NCBI GenBank assembly: GCA_015057585.1
Contig: SVEF01000015.1
Location: 1-64,000 of the forward strand
Source of the DNA: Lachnospiraceae bacterium
Lineage (GTDB): Bacteria; Bacillota; Clostridia; Lachnospirales; Lachnospiraceae
DNA: 64,000 nt
Direction of reading: 5' to 3'
How positions within the stretch are numbered: position 1 is the first letter of the stretch; every line of letters begins with the position of its first letter. The notes under the pieces were generated by a model. It was not told where the DNA came from, did no database searches, and saw only the letters and a list, made by a program, of their open reading frames with translations. The position numbers and the translations under genes are program-made. This document shows, piece after piece, positions 43,279-52,240 of the stretch.

Positions 43279-44274
43279 ATGAACAAAAAGAAAAAAGCAA
43301 TTTTTTATATAACAGGCAGTATTGCAGCTTTATTACTTCTTGTCCTTGGCACATTGTTTCTTTTTCCGTATCTGGAAACGGTTTCGGCTAAGCCGACCGA
43401 GACTTCGTCCGAATGGATGAAGCAGATTACGGATGAGGCTTCTTTGCAGGAGATTGTATTACCGGGGACACATGACAGTGCAACTGCTTATGTGCAACTC
43501 CCGTATTTTATGAGATGTCAGTCCCTTACTGTCGGAGAACAGTTGGAAGCAGGATACCGTTATCTGGATATCCGCCTGAATGAGGAAAGCGGAAAACTGT
43601 ATTTTTATCATTCCTTTGCAAGATGCAAAACAGGGATGGGGCCGTGGGCAAAAGCATTGGATTTGGAGAATGTGTTAGAGCAGGTGTACACATTTTTGGA
43701 GGGACATCCGACGGAGACTGTGCTGTTTGTTGTGAAGCAGGAAGGCTCCGGAAATGTAGCACTTTTTCAAAAAACATTGCAGGCGTACATAGAAAAACAT
43801 CCGGAACGGTGGTTGCTGACAGACAGGGTGCCGGCGCTGGGCGAGGCGAGAGGAAAGATTGTGTTGTTCCGCCGGTATGCAGACGATGCAGGGTTAAAAG
43901 AACAGGCAGGTATTGCGCTTAACTGGAGTGACCAGGGAGGTGCCAAACTTCAGACAAATTACCTGGAGGCAGAAGTCAGGGATGGTGTGACATTTTATAT
44001 CCAGGACCGGTATAATTATACCGTAGAAGACAAAAAGACAGGGATGGAAGAAGCATTGCATCTGGCCAAGGAATTTGCAGACGGAGGCATCCGGATTCAT
44101 TTTGCGAGCACCGCAGGCCCAAACAGCCTGCATCACCCGTACAACATAGCAAAGAAGATGAATGCGTGGTTTTTGGATAAGAATTTTGACGGGAAGCTTG
44201 GCTGGGTGATTTTTGACCACGGGGATGCAAAACTTGCTGAGAGTGTGTACCGGCTGAATTTTGTGACAGAATAG
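43279..44274 (+). CDS. PI-PLC X-domain phosphodiesterase
   Basis: 331 residues. A membrane anchor near residues 7-28 (FYITGSIAALLLLVLGTLFLF) puts the enzyme outside the cell. Catalytic X domain: LQEIVLPGTHDSATAY with the first catalytic His, YRYLDIRLNEESGKLYFYHSFARC with the second. Bacterial enzymes of this kind cleave phosphatidylinositol or glycosyl-PI by a cyclic intermediate. GAGGGGATG precedes the ATG. With PAP2 and XRE upstream it forms a small lipid-phosphate group. The natural substrate is uncertain. Confidence 0.87.
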   Translation: MNKKKKAIFYITGSIAALLLLVLGTLFLFPYLETVSAKPTETSSEWMKQITDEASLQEIVLPGTHDSATAYVQLPYFMRCQSLTVGEQLEAGYRYLDIRLNEESGKLYFYHSFARCKTGMGPWAKALDLENVLEQVYTFLEGHPTETVLFVVKQEGSGNVALFQKTLQAYIEKHPERWLLTDRVPALGEARGKIVLFRRYADDAGLKEQAGIALNWSDQGGAKLQTNYLEAEVRDGVTFYIQDRYNYTVEDKKTGMEEALHLAKEFADGGIRIHFASTAGPNSLHHPYNIAKKMNAWFLDKNFDGKLGWVIFDHGDAKLAESVYRLNFVTE

Positions 44275-44294
44275 AGAAAATACGGGAGGCGGTT

Positions 44295-45194
44295 ATGAGT
44301 TACGAGGTTTACATGCATGGACAAATATTGGGAACCCATTCCTTTTTATTAAAAGGTGATTTCTTGAGACCCGATGAATATTCGGAGCTGAGCGCAAAAT
44401 ATTTTCTGCCGGGCGGAGAAACCGGAACGGCGGCTACCGTGCTGGCATCATTAGGGGTAAAGGTAAAAATAGACGGGACCCACATCGGAACGGAAGTGGC
44501 CCCTCTTTTAAAGGAATTTTATAAGGATAAGTCAGTAGATTTGTCTTCTTTGTATTTTGACCCGGATTATGAAGGGTTAATGGACTATGTGGTGATTGCC
44601 GGTCTGGTGCGTTCCCCGATGGGCGTCTTTCAGTCATTATATGAGCCGGGGGCAAAACGGCGCTGGAGCATGCCAAAGGAAGAAGACATTGCAAACTGTA
44701 AAGTGGCAGCGATTGATCCGTTTTTTATTGAGGCAACGCAGGCAACTGCCGAATTGTGTGTAAAGCATAAAAAGCCGTTTGTGACGATTGACTGTAAACA
44801 CGACAGTTATCTGCATAGGAATTGTGCGGTCAATGTGGTGTCCAAGGAGTGTACCGGTTCTCCGGAATACTGCGGAAAAACACCGGAGGAGATTTATGAA
44901 TTACTGACAGAAACGACGGACGGACTTGTCATAATTACAGCAGGAGAAAAGGACATGCTGTACGGACGAAAGGGACAACCGGTGAAGAGGATGAAACCGT
45001 TTCCTGTGGAGGTAAGGAGCACATTGGGAGCCGGAGATACCTTTAAGGCGGGCTGTGTTTATGGTTTGCTGCAGGGATTTGACGATGATGCGCTGGTTCG
45101 GTTCGCAAGCGCGTGTTCGGCAATTGCCATTTCACGGTTCCCGCTGCCTCTGTATCCGCCGACCATGGAGGAAGTAACGAAATTGCTAGGTTAG
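44295..45194 (+). CDS. PfkB-family carbohydrate kinase
   Basis: 299 residues. The C-terminal ATP and catalytic signature is EVRSTLGAGDTFKAGCVYGLLQGFD (G-A-G-D with catalytic Asp). LSAKYFLPGGETGTAATVLASLGV is the N-terminal G-G sugar-binding signature. It phosphorylates a sugar or nucleoside; residues do not decide which. It lies just upstream of the GH79-like gene, which has its own promoter, so a role in sugar acid or hexose catabolism is possible. GGGAGGCGG precedes the ATG. Confidence 0.87.
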   Translation: MSYEVYMHGQILGTHSFLLKGDFLRPDEYSELSAKYFLPGGETGTAATVLASLGVKVKIDGTHIGTEVAPLLKEFYKDKSVDLSSLYFDPDYEGLMDYVVIAGLVRSPMGVFQSLYEPGAKRRWSMPKEEDIANCKVAAIDPFFIEATQATAELCVKHKKPFVTIDCKHDSYLHRNCAVNVVSKECTGSPEYCGKTPEEIYELLTETTDGLVIITAGEKDMLYGRKGQPVKRMKPFPVEVRSTLGAGDTFKAGCVYGLLQGFDDDALVRFASACSAIAISRFPLPLYPPTMEEVTKLLG

Positions 45195-45196
45195 AC

Positions 45197-45225
45197 TTGG
45201 CAGAAAATGCGACTTACGTTATAAT
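45197..45225 (+). promoter_or_regulatory. Promoter of the GH79-like gene
   Basis: TTGGCA and TATAAT with exactly 17 bases between, 40 bases before the start at 45265. Confidence 0.75.
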
Positions 45226-45264
45226 GAATACGTTAGAATAAAAAAACCATAGGAGGGAAAAGCA

Positions 45265-46758
45265 ATGGGGAAATTTGTAGCTCTGCATCCACAGGAATTA
45301 AAGGAACTTCGTCATGTGGATGAACGTCTGGTATCCTACAACGTGGAGATGACAGAAGTAACGGGAGGTACCTTCTGGAAGGCTTACACAGAAGCCCAGG
45401 TAGACGGTACAGAAGAGTTTCCGGTAATCAAAGACTGGAGCAATATGGGAAATTTACAGCAGTGGTACGATCCGATTGATACCACAAACAAAAGACTGAT
45501 TAAACTTGCAAAAGAACTTGGTACCGCATGGGTGCGCGTGTCCGGCACATGGGCGAATAAGACATATTATGATTTTGACGGCCATACAAACGGACAGGTG
45601 CCGGAAGGCTATCAGAACGTGCTGACAAAAGAGCAGTGGACAAACCTTCTGGATTTTGTCAGAGCAATTGACGGTAAGTTGCTTGTTTCCTTTGCGAATT
45701 GCCCGGGCAACCACAGCAAGGATGAGCCATGGGACACCACGCAGGCAAAAATGCTTATGGATTACAGCATCGAATACGGTGTTCCGGTATCGGCGGCAGA
45801 ATTTACCAATGAGCCGAACCTGATTGCACTTTCCGGCTTGCCGGCAGGATACACGGCAGCGGATCATGCCCGTGACCACGATGCATTCGGTGCATGGTTA
45901 AGAGAAAATTATCCGGATTGTCTGTTCGTAGGTCCTTGTACGGTAGGCGATATCGATATGTTCGGTGTTGGCATGGAAGGTGCCGGCGGCGGTATGGCAG
46001 CAGGCTTCCAGATGGTAACGACAGAGGAATTACTGGGTGAATACAAATCCAAAATGGATGTATTCAGCTATCATTACTATAACGGTGTTTCCGAACGTGG
46101 CGCAGCGATGGGCGGACACTGGCCGTATGAAGCAATCCTGACAGAGAAGTATCTCGGCATTGCAGCACATTGCGCAAGACAGTATGTTCCGAAGCGTGAC
46201 AGATATGTTCCGGGCGGACAGATGTGGGTAACCGAATCCGGAGATGCCGGATGCGGCGGTAATACATGGGCTTCCACATACGCGGACGTTCCGCGTACCC
46301 TGAATGAATTAGGTGAGTTTACAACCGTTACCGACGGTATTATTTTCCATAACACGTTGGCTTCTTCGGACTATGGATACTTAAAGCATGGTACCTTTGT
46401 TCCGAGACCAAATTACTTTGCAGTGCTTCTTTGGAACCGGATTATGGGTTCCACAGTATATGATTGCGGTCCGGTTTCGGAAGGTGCTCATGTCTATGCA
46501 CATTCCCGTAAGGACGGAAAAGATGGAATTGCCTATTTAATCATTAACAATTCAAACGAAACAACAACCGTGGAACTTCCGAAGGAAGCAGAGGTTTATA
46601 TGCTTGCCGGTGAAACAGGGCTTCGTTCCCGTAAGATGACATTAAACGGAAAGGCACTGGAGCTTGGTGCGGCAGATGAACTTCCGGCATTGGAACCGGT
46701 AAAGGCATCCGGTACATTGGAAATTCCGGCAACTAACTGCGTATTTATCGTTCTTTAA
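45265..46758 (+). CDS. GH79-like glycoside hydrolase (heparanase / beta-glucuronidase type)
   Basis: 497 residues, no signal peptide, so intracellular. The barrel has SAAEFTNEPNLIAL (acid/base E183 in the clan GH-A N-E-P) and MWVTESGDAGCGG (nucleophile E324). The region after it, TWASTYADVPRTLNELGEFTTVTDGIIFHNTLASSDYGYL and RPNYFAVLLWNRIMGSTVYD, follows the order seen in heparanase-type GH79. The last 80 residues form a beta-sandwich. It would release glucuronic acid or a related residue from imported oligosaccharides; the exact substrate is inferred. AGGAGGG precedes the ATG. Confidence 0.8.
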   Translation: MGKFVALHPQELKELRHVDERLVSYNVEMTEVTGGTFWKAYTEAQVDGTEEFPVIKDWSNMGNLQQWYDPIDTTNKRLIKLAKELGTAWVRVSGTWANKTYYDFDGHTNGQVPEGYQNVLTKEQWTNLLDFVRAIDGKLLVSFANCPGNHSKDEPWDTTQAKMLMDYSIEYGVPVSAAEFTNEPNLIALSGLPAGYTAADHARDHDAFGAWLRENYPDCLFVGPCTVGDIDMFGVGMEGAGGGMAAGFQMVTTEELLGEYKSKMDVFSYHYYNGVSERGAAMGGHWPYEAILTEKYLGIAAHCARQYVPKRDRYVPGGQMWVTESGDAGCGGNTWASTYADVPRTLNELGEFTTVTDGIIFHNTLASSDYGYLKHGTFVPRPNYFAVLLWNRIMGSTVYDCGPVSEGAHVYAHSRKDGKDGIAYLIINNSNETTTVELPKEAEVYMLAGETGLRSRKMTLNGKALELGAADELPALEPVKASGTLEIPATNCVFIVL

Positions 46759-46787
46759 TTGAAAAACAACATAACGGAAAACTGAAA

Positions 46788-46829
46788 AAGGTCCTGCCGG
46801 CGTAATGCGGCAGGACCTTAAGTTTTTTG
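46788..46829 (+). terminator. Bidirectional terminator between convergent genes
   Basis: AAGGTCCTGCCG pairs perfectly (12 bp) with CGGCAGGACCTT over an 8-base loop, followed by TAAGTTTTTT on the plus strand and CTTTTTC on the minus strand. It serves the GH79-like gene and the deacetylase gene. Confidence 0.9.
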
Positions 46830-46831
46830 TA

Positions 46832-48163
46832 TTACTTTGCGTTATTATAGGCGGTACCATCCAAAAGTTCCAGGCCCTTTGCCTTAAACATTTCGGATAC
46901 GGTAACAATCTGCCAGCCTTCGGCTACGAGTTCCGGAATTAAGATTTCCATTGCCTCTGCCGTTGTGGCGTAATTTTCGTGCATTAAAACGATGGCACCG
47001 TCCTTCATCTGGGAACGGATGGTGTTAATAATTTCTTCCGTGGTTGCACCGTTCCAGTCCTTGGTGTCGATGCTGCAGTTAATCATCGGTTCACGGACAG
47101 CAGCCCGTACCGTTGCGTTAACTGCAAGGTATGGAGGACGGACAAGGAAATGAGTCAGACCGGTAATTTCAGTCAGTTTATCTGCGCAGGTCAGATAGTT
47201 TTCAGCAATCTTATCTGCGGATAACTGGGTTAAATCCGGATGGGTATTGGTATGGTTACCAATCTCAAAGCCAAGGTCAAAGGCACGTTTGATTTCGTCT
47301 TTGTTGTTTGCTTTGATGTTGTTGCCCCAATAGAAGAAAGTTGCATGCTGACCCGAGTCTCTTAATGCATTCTGGATGCGGATGGAAGTAGAGGTATCCG
47401 AGGTGCCTACCGGACCGTCATCGAAGGTAAACGCAATCATTGGCTTGCTTGGATCAATCCAGGAAATGTCTGCGTTGTTTTCCCAGATACCGGTATCGTC
47501 CGGATCTGTCGGGAACGGTGTGGCGGTCGGAGCCGGAGCACCGGAATCATATCCGGCCTTCATATGGAACGTAAACGAATAAACAACCGCGTCGGTGCAG
47601 GTGGCTTCGTTTGCCATAAGGCCTATGCCATGTGCCTTTGTGTTGAGTACCGGCATCAAAGTAATGTCAGATACGCCGCTTGTGGTCAGATTATACTGCA
47701 CAAAGATTTCGTTATAGCCTTCATCGTACAGCTTAATGGCCAGAGGACCGGCTTCACTCTTCATTTTAACGGTAATGCGTGTGCAATAGCTCATATCCAG
47801 GTCCTGAGGAAGGTCTAACTTGATTTCCTGGTACTGGCCTGCGTATTGCAGTGTGATGGCACCGTCAGTTTCTACGGTGTATGTAGTGCCGTACGAGGTG
47901 CTGTACTGAAAATCCTTAAAATTCCAGGTCAACTCGGTAGGACCGGCTGCCGGCACAGGAGTAGCCGTCGGAGCGGTTGTAGCGGTCGGAGCCGGAGTTG
48001 CCGTGGCTGTTGGAGCCGTGGTTGCGGTTGGAGCGGTTGTAGCCGTAGGGGACGGAGCCGGCGTGCCCTCGGATTCTGTGTTGCCGCCCGGATTGCCGCA
48101 TGCACTAAGGCAACCAAGTATCAGGGAAAGTATAAAAAACAATGTAAAAAATCGATTCTTCAT
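46832..48163 (-). CDS. Polysaccharide deacetylase lipoprotein (CE4)
   Basis: 443 residues. Lipoprotein signal with lipobox LSAC (Cys near residue 22), a Pro/Thr/Ala-rich linker of repeated APTATT units (about 35-70), a beta-sandwich domain resembling a carbohydrate-binding module (75-205) and a NodB domain (about 235-425). NodB motifs: TFDDGP, HTNTHPD, RPPY, DTKDWN and LMHEN, all intact, so an active metal-dependent deacetylase is expected. It acts at the cell surface on peptidoglycan or on acetylated plant polysaccharides such as xylan. CGAAAGGAG precedes the ATG. Confidence 0.9.
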   Translation of the reverse strand: MKNRFFTLFFILSLILGCLSACGNPGGNTESEGTPAPSPTATTAPTATTAPTATATPAPTATTAPTATPVPAAGPTELTWNFKDFQYSTSYGTTYTVETDGAITLQYAGQYQEIKLDLPQDLDMSYCTRITVKMKSEAGPLAIKLYDEGYNEIFVQYNLTTSGVSDITLMPVLNTKAHGIGLMANEATCTDAVVYSFTFHMKAGYDSGAPAPTATPFPTDPDDTGIWENNADISWIDPSKPMIAFTFDDGPVGTSDTSTSIRIQNALRDSGQHATFFYWGNNIKANNKDEIKRAFDLGFEIGNHTNTHPDLTQLSADKIAENYLTCADKLTEITGLTHFLVRPPYLAVNATVRAAVREPMINCSIDTKDWNGATTEEIINTIRSQMKDGAIVLMHENYATTAEAMEILIPELVAEGWQIVTVSEMFKAKGLELLDGTAYNNAK

Positions 48164-48348
48164 AAGGGGAGTCTCCTTTCGTATTTTTGTTCACATTATA
48201 GCAAGTAAAAATAGGCATGTCTATTCAAAAAAACAAGTGTTTTTGTCAGATATTGCGTGGTAAATAATGCAAGAGTATGATAGAATATGAAATAGGCAAT
48301 TATGTCATGACAAAAAGGTGATAAGAGAACTATTACAGGAGGAGTATC

Positions 48349-50001
48349 ATGGAAAAAAAGCAGTGGTATAAAGACAGAGTATTTTATCAGATCTGGCCAC
48401 GTTCATTTAAAGACGGCAATGGCGACGGAATGGGAGATTTGTACGGTGTTTATGAGAAGTTGGACTACATAAAAGCACTTGGCTGTGACGGAATCTGGTT
48501 TTCTCCATTGTATCCGTCTCCGGGAATAGATTGCGGCTATGATATCTCCGATTATATGGATATTGCTGAGGAATTTGGCGGACTGGATGCGTTTAAGAAG
48601 GTGCTTGACGGAGCACACGAACGTGGAATGAAGGTTATTATGGATTTGGTGGTCAACCATACCAGTACCGAACATGAATGGTTTAAAAAGAGCCGTGAGA
48701 AAATCGAACCGTATACGGATTACTATATCTGGCGTCCGGCAAAGGCAAACGGAAAGTTGCCGAACAACTGGGATTCGTTATTTGAAGGAAAAGCATGGCA
48801 GTGGGACGAAGTCCGCAAAGAATACTATATGCATTTGTTCGCCATTGAACAGGCGGATTTAAACATGGACAACCCTCTCGTACGGGAAGAAGTAAAAAAG
48901 ATTTTGCGTTTCTGGCTCGATATGGGGGTAGACGGTTTCAGAGAGGACGTAATTACCTTTATTTCGAAAAAGGAAGGGTTGCCGGATGACTATATTATGC
49001 CGGCATCCAAGGGATTCGGCTATTTTAACCATGGACCGCACTTACATGAGTATTTAGAAGAGTTTAACCGGGATGTTTTCTCAAAGTATGACTGCATGAC
49101 ACTGGCAGAGGCACCGATGGTTACACCAAAGGTGGCTTTAAAATACATTGATGAGACCAATGCTCCGGTACTGGATATGATGATTCAGTTTGCAACGCAG
49201 GAGGCAGACTGTCTGTTTACGGATTTTGTTCACATGCCGTTTTCACTCAGAAAATTAAAGAGGGCATACTCGTCCTGGCAGAACGGTCTGGCAGGAAAAG
49301 GATGGAACATGCTGTATATAGAAAATCATGACCATCCGCGCATGGTATCACGTTACGGCAGTGAAAAGTTCCGCACGGAGAGTGCAAAAATGTTGGCGGT
49401 ATCGTATCTGTTTTTAAGTGGCACACCTTTTATTTACCAAGGGCAGGAAATCGGTATGAGCAACTGGTATCCGTCTGACCCTGAAATGTATGAAGATGTG
49501 CAGACGCGCTGGCAGTATGAAAATGTAGGAACAAAGAAATCGCCGGAAAAGAGATTGCGCCGTTTATGGCAGGGCTCCCGCGATTCGGCACGTACACCGG
49601 TGCAGTGGGATGACAGTGAAAACGCCGGATTTACGACCGGCACGCCATGGTTTTTCGTGAATGAAAATTATAAGGAAGTCAATGTGGCGGCACAGGAAGC
49701 AGATGAAACTTCGGTTTTGAATTTCTATCGCGAGGCAATTCAGCTTCGCAAGGAATTGTCCTGCGTGAGATACGGAACCTACAAAGAATACAATAAGAAT
49801 TCTTCGAAATTATATGTTTATACAAGAGAAACGAAGGAACAGAAGATTCTGGTGGTTTGTTCTTATTCAGAAACTTGTGTGAAATTTAAAGCACCAAAGG
49901 GATTTGACTTATCGTCAGCAAAAACGGTGCTGAGAAACTATGAAACAATGGAGGAAGCAGTTTTACAGCCTTATGAAGCAAGGGTGTATTTGTTCGAATA
50001 G
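48349..50001 (+). CDS. GH13 alpha-glucosidase (oligo-1,6-glucosidase type)
   Basis: 550 residues, cytoplasmic. VFYQIWPRSFKDGNGDGMGDLYG is the classic GH13_31 opening with the calcium-site D-x-N-x-D. Regions: DLVVNHTSTEHEW (I), GFREDVITFISK (II, nucleophile D200), TLAEAP (III, E254) and IENHDHPR (IV, D328). It splits glucose from short alpha-glucans or isomalto-oligosaccharides, so it complements the GH13 enzyme at 10007. AGGAGGAG precedes the ATG. The dolichol-kinase-like gene follows after 15 bases. Confidence 0.92.
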   Translation: MEKKQWYKDRVFYQIWPRSFKDGNGDGMGDLYGVYEKLDYIKALGCDGIWFSPLYPSPGIDCGYDISDYMDIAEEFGGLDAFKKVLDGAHERGMKVIMDLVVNHTSTEHEWFKKSREKIEPYTDYYIWRPAKANGKLPNNWDSLFEGKAWQWDEVRKEYYMHLFAIEQADLNMDNPLVREEVKKILRFWLDMGVDGFREDVITFISKKEGLPDDYIMPASKGFGYFNHGPHLHEYLEEFNRDVFSKYDCMTLAEAPMVTPKVALKYIDETNAPVLDMMIQFATQEADCLFTDFVHMPFSLRKLKRAYSSWQNGLAGKGWNMLYIENHDHPRMVSRYGSEKFRTESAKMLAVSYLFLSGTPFIYQGQEIGMSNWYPSDPEMYEDVQTRWQYENVGTKKSPEKRLRRLWQGSRDSARTPVQWDDSENAGFTTGTPWFFVNENYKEVNVAAQEADETSVLNFYREAIQLRKELSCVRYGTYKEYNKNSSKLYVYTRETKEQKILVVCSYSETCVKFKAPKGFDLSSAKTVLRNYETMEEAVLQPYEARVYLFE

Positions 50002-50016
50002 AGGAGGAAACCATAG

Positions 50017-50724
50017 GTGCAGGAATTATTACATGGGGCCGGAATGGTAATACTGTACATTATTCCGGCGGCAGGATTGATGCTGACAGCGAGAAAACTT
50101 TTAAAGATACCGGACGAATTGTTCCGGAAAATATTGCATTTTATTTTGTTGGGTATCTACATTCCTGCTTTGTTTGCATTTAAAACATGGTGGATTTCTG
50201 CATTGTTTGTGGTAGCCCTGATAGTTATCATATATCCGCTGCTGGCGCTGGCAGGGCGTATTCCTGCCTTTTCCGCTTTTATTAACGAACGGAAGCGGGG
50301 AGAATTAAAGCACAGTATGGTACTGGCTTTGGGCGTGATGGCGGTAAGTATCTGCGTCTGTTGGGGCGGATTCGGAGACCGTTACCTTGTTCTGGCCGGT
50401 GTCTATACCTGGGGTGTCGGCGATGCCTTTGCTGCCCTGGTAGGTAAGAAATTCGGACGCCACAAGATTTCGTGGAAATTTGCAGACAACCGGAAAAGTG
50501 TAGAAGGCTCATTGGCGATGTTTTTCACTTCTGCATTGGCGGCGTGTCTCATTTTGTATCTCCGCGGAGGCGTGAGCATACCGGGCTGCCTGTTGATTTC
50601 TTTGCTTGCATCGGCAGTATGTACGTTAGTTGAATTGTGTACCAGAAATGGGTTTGACACCATAAGTTGCCCTACAGCGGCTCTTTTGGTTATTTTGCCG
50701 TTGATTCACATTTTGGGAGGTTGA
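50017..50724 (+). CDS. Dolichol/phytol-kinase-like membrane protein
   Basis: 235 residues, GTG start with AGAGGAGG upstream, about seven membrane segments. DELFRKILHFILLGIYIPALF and VGDAFAALVGKKFGRHKISWKFADNRKSVEGSLAMFFTS match the CTP-dependent polyprenol-kinase and phosphatidate cytidylyltransferase-like group (SEC59/VTE5-like): D-A-x-A-x-x-x-G-x-x-x-G and R-K-S-V-E-G are its signatures. It probably phosphorylates an isoprenoid alcohol or a lipid. The stop and the next ATG overlap or nearly so. Confidence 0.82.
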   Translation: MQELLHGAGMVILYIIPAAGLMLTARKLLKIPDELFRKILHFILLGIYIPALFAFKTWWISALFVVALIVIIYPLLALAGRIPAFSAFINERKRGELKHSMVLALGVMAVSICVCWGGFGDRYLVLAGVYTWGVGDAFAALVGKKFGRHKISWKFADNRKSVEGSLAMFFTSALAACLILYLRGGVSIPGCLLISLLASAVCTLVELCTRNGFDTISCPTAALLVILPLIHILGG

Positions 50725-50729
50725 TGGAC

Positions 50730-51353
50730 ATGTCAAATAAAAAATCCGGAACGAGGACGTTGCTTTGGTCGGTGCTGATGAGTTCGCCCGGCCCGCTTGT
50801 GGTGGGTCTGGGACTGATTTCCGGACGCAGTTCGACACAGATTGCAGACTTTGTACGAAGAAGTGCGGAACTGCTTGCGATTATTATGTCCTTTGTGATT
50901 TACAAAATCACGACCAAAAATGATACGTGTGATGAGATAAGAAGAAAGAAACTTGAGCGCATGAGTAATGTGTTTGTCGGAGCCATGATGTGCATCGGCG
51001 GTACCTTTATGATTATACTCGCGCTGACAAGCAATCATGCAGACAAAGGAAATGTGATTCCGGGACTTGCGATTGCGGTTATGGGCGTGATTGCAAATTC
51101 AATTTTCTGGCGGAAATATACAAGATTGCATCAGGCAGAACCGAATGCAATCTTGATGGTGCAGGCAAGATTATACCGTGCGAAAACATTGGTGGATGCC
51201 TGTGTTACAATCGCCTTGTTATCCGTAGTGATTGTACCGGGAAGCCCGGTTTCTTTCTGGCTGGATTTGATCGGTTCGTTGGTTGTGGCGCTGTATCTGA
51301 TTTGGTGCGGCGGGCGCACGGTGTATGAGATGGTGGGCAAAGTTACGGAATAG
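50730..51353 (+). CDS. CDF-like cation transporter, membrane domain only
   Basis: 207 residues with six hydrophobic segments. VGLGLISGRSSTQIADFVRRSAELLAIIMSFVIYK and RAKTLVDACVTIALLSVVIV are the helix 2 and helix 5 parts of cation diffusion facilitators, but the usual HxxxD metal site in helix 2 reads as ADFVR. The usual cytoplasmic C-terminal domain is absent. It may transport a different ion or be a non-transporting relative. ATG at 50730 is 9 bases after GGGAGG; ATG at 50724 overlaps the previous stop and is the alternative. Confidence 0.72.
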   Translation: MSNKKSGTRTLLWSVLMSSPGPLVVGLGLISGRSSTQIADFVRRSAELLAIIMSFVIYKITTKNDTCDEIRRKKLERMSNVFVGAMMCIGGTFMIILALTSNHADKGNVIPGLAIAVMGVIANSIFWRKYTRLHQAEPNAILMVQARLYRAKTLVDACVTIALLSVVIVPGSPVSFWLDLIGSLVVALYLIWCGGRTVYEMVGKVTE

Positions 51354-51386
51354 GGAAAGGTATTATTTACGGGAAAGGATGAAAGA

Positions 51387-51880
51387 ATGCAGATACAAGA
51401 GATATTGAACAATCCGTGGATTGCGGTTTTTGGAGGAATTCTTTTGATTCTCCTGCTACTGTGGCCTGTTTATGGAATTTTAAAAGGAACGAAGAATAAA
51501 AAGATATGGCTGTCACTATATGTATTTGGTCTTGTTTTTGGGGCAAGAATTTGGGTTGTCATGACAGGAATAATACAGACATCAGAGGGATTACAGACGA
51601 CGGAATTATTGGGGCATGAAAAAATACTGGATAGTCTTTTACATACCTTACAGACGTTGAATGTCATAAAGGAGTTGCAGAAAAGTTACCTGATTCTGAG
51701 CGGTTTGACAGGAAGAAATATGATGCGTTGGATTATGTCTCTATGATGGTGCATGCGGCAAAGGTGAAGGAGAAGGGAGGCTTAGAAAACGCATTGTATG
51801 GTGGAAAATTGAAAAAAGCGGAATTTAAACAGTGGGACAATAAATTGCATGATGATGCATTAAAAAGTTGGTTTCTGTAG
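51387..51880 (+). pseudogene. Frameshifted membrane protein gene
   Basis: The first part (51387 to about 51630) reads MQIQEILNNPWIAVFGGILL, then two membrane helices and GHEKILDSLLHTLQTL. From about 51645 the sense continues in another frame: DVECHKGVAEKLPDSERFDR, KKYDALDYVSMMVHAAKVKE, and finally LHDDALKSWFL with stop at 51880. In the starting frame the end (LSGLTGRNMMRWIMSL) looks like noise. One base change in length near 51620-51650 explains this. It may be the N-terminal half of the Nudix remnant that follows. Confidence 0.65.
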
Positions 51881-52103
51881 ACGGAAACATGTATTTGCAT
51901 GAACGTCTGCTTCCGTCGGTGCATTCCGGGGCAGTGGTGTGCGTGCCGGTTTTTCAAGGGAAGTATGTATTATTGAAACAATACCGGCATGCTTTGCGTG
52001 ACGTGCAGTATGCATTCCCGATGGGAAAATTACGGACGGCTATACGCTGGGAGCATATGCTTATTTGGAAGCGAGAGAGTTAGTTCTGCAAAATGACAAC
52101 TGA
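51868..52103 (+). pseudogene. Nudix (ADP-ribose pyrophosphatase-like) gene with internal deletion
   Basis: The first part reads VSVDGNMYLHERLLPSVHSG and AVVCVPVFQGKYVLLKQYRH then ALRDVQYAFPMG, the strand pair and YRH-loop seen before the Nudix box of ADP-ribose pyrophosphatases. Right after FPMG, in another frame, DGYTLGAYAYLEARELVLQN appears (52035-52103), the typical C-terminal helix of the same family. The Nudix box itself is gone. A deletion has removed the catalytic middle. The product is inactive if made. Confidence 0.75.
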
Positions 52104-52132
52104 TGCGAAACGACATGTAAGAAAAGATTCCA

Positions 52133-52161
52133 TTGACGGTGTTTGGAGAATATGCTAAAAT
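52133..52161 (+). promoter_or_regulatory. Promoter of the riboswitch transcript
   Basis: TTGACG and TAAAAT separated by 17 bases. The predicted transcript start near 52168 is just before the aptamer. Confidence 0.65.
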
Positions 52162-52171
52162 GTGCGGGTAT

Positions 52172-52240
52172 GTTTAGGTATAAGCCTGCAATATGGGCAG
52201 GCGTTTCTACAAACCGCCGCAAATGGTTGACTACCGGTTT
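52172..52240 (+). promoter_or_regulatory. Guanine-class purine riboswitch aptamer
   Basis: All core parts of the purine riboswitch are present in order: P1 GGTA (52177-52180), TAA, P2 GCCTGC, loop AATATGG, P2' GCAGGC, the joining strand GTTTCTAC (52203-52210), P3 AACC, loop with CCGCAAA, P3' GGTT, then GAC and P1' TACC (52232-52235). The specificity base in the final joining strand is C (52231), which marks guanine rather than adenine binding. P1 is short (4 bp), as in aptamers that must compete with a terminator. It controls the small membrane gene at 52295. Confidence 0.88.

Noticed and set aside
47846-48208. Plus-strand frame opposite the deacetylase N-terminus
   Set aside because: It is the complement of the Pro/Thr repeat linker; its Arg/Gly/Ser-rich product is an artefact of repeated codons.
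52172-52240. Adenine or 2'-deoxyguanosine riboswitch
   Set aside because: The specificity base is C, not U, and the joining strand GTTTCTAC and loops are those of the ordinary guanine class.
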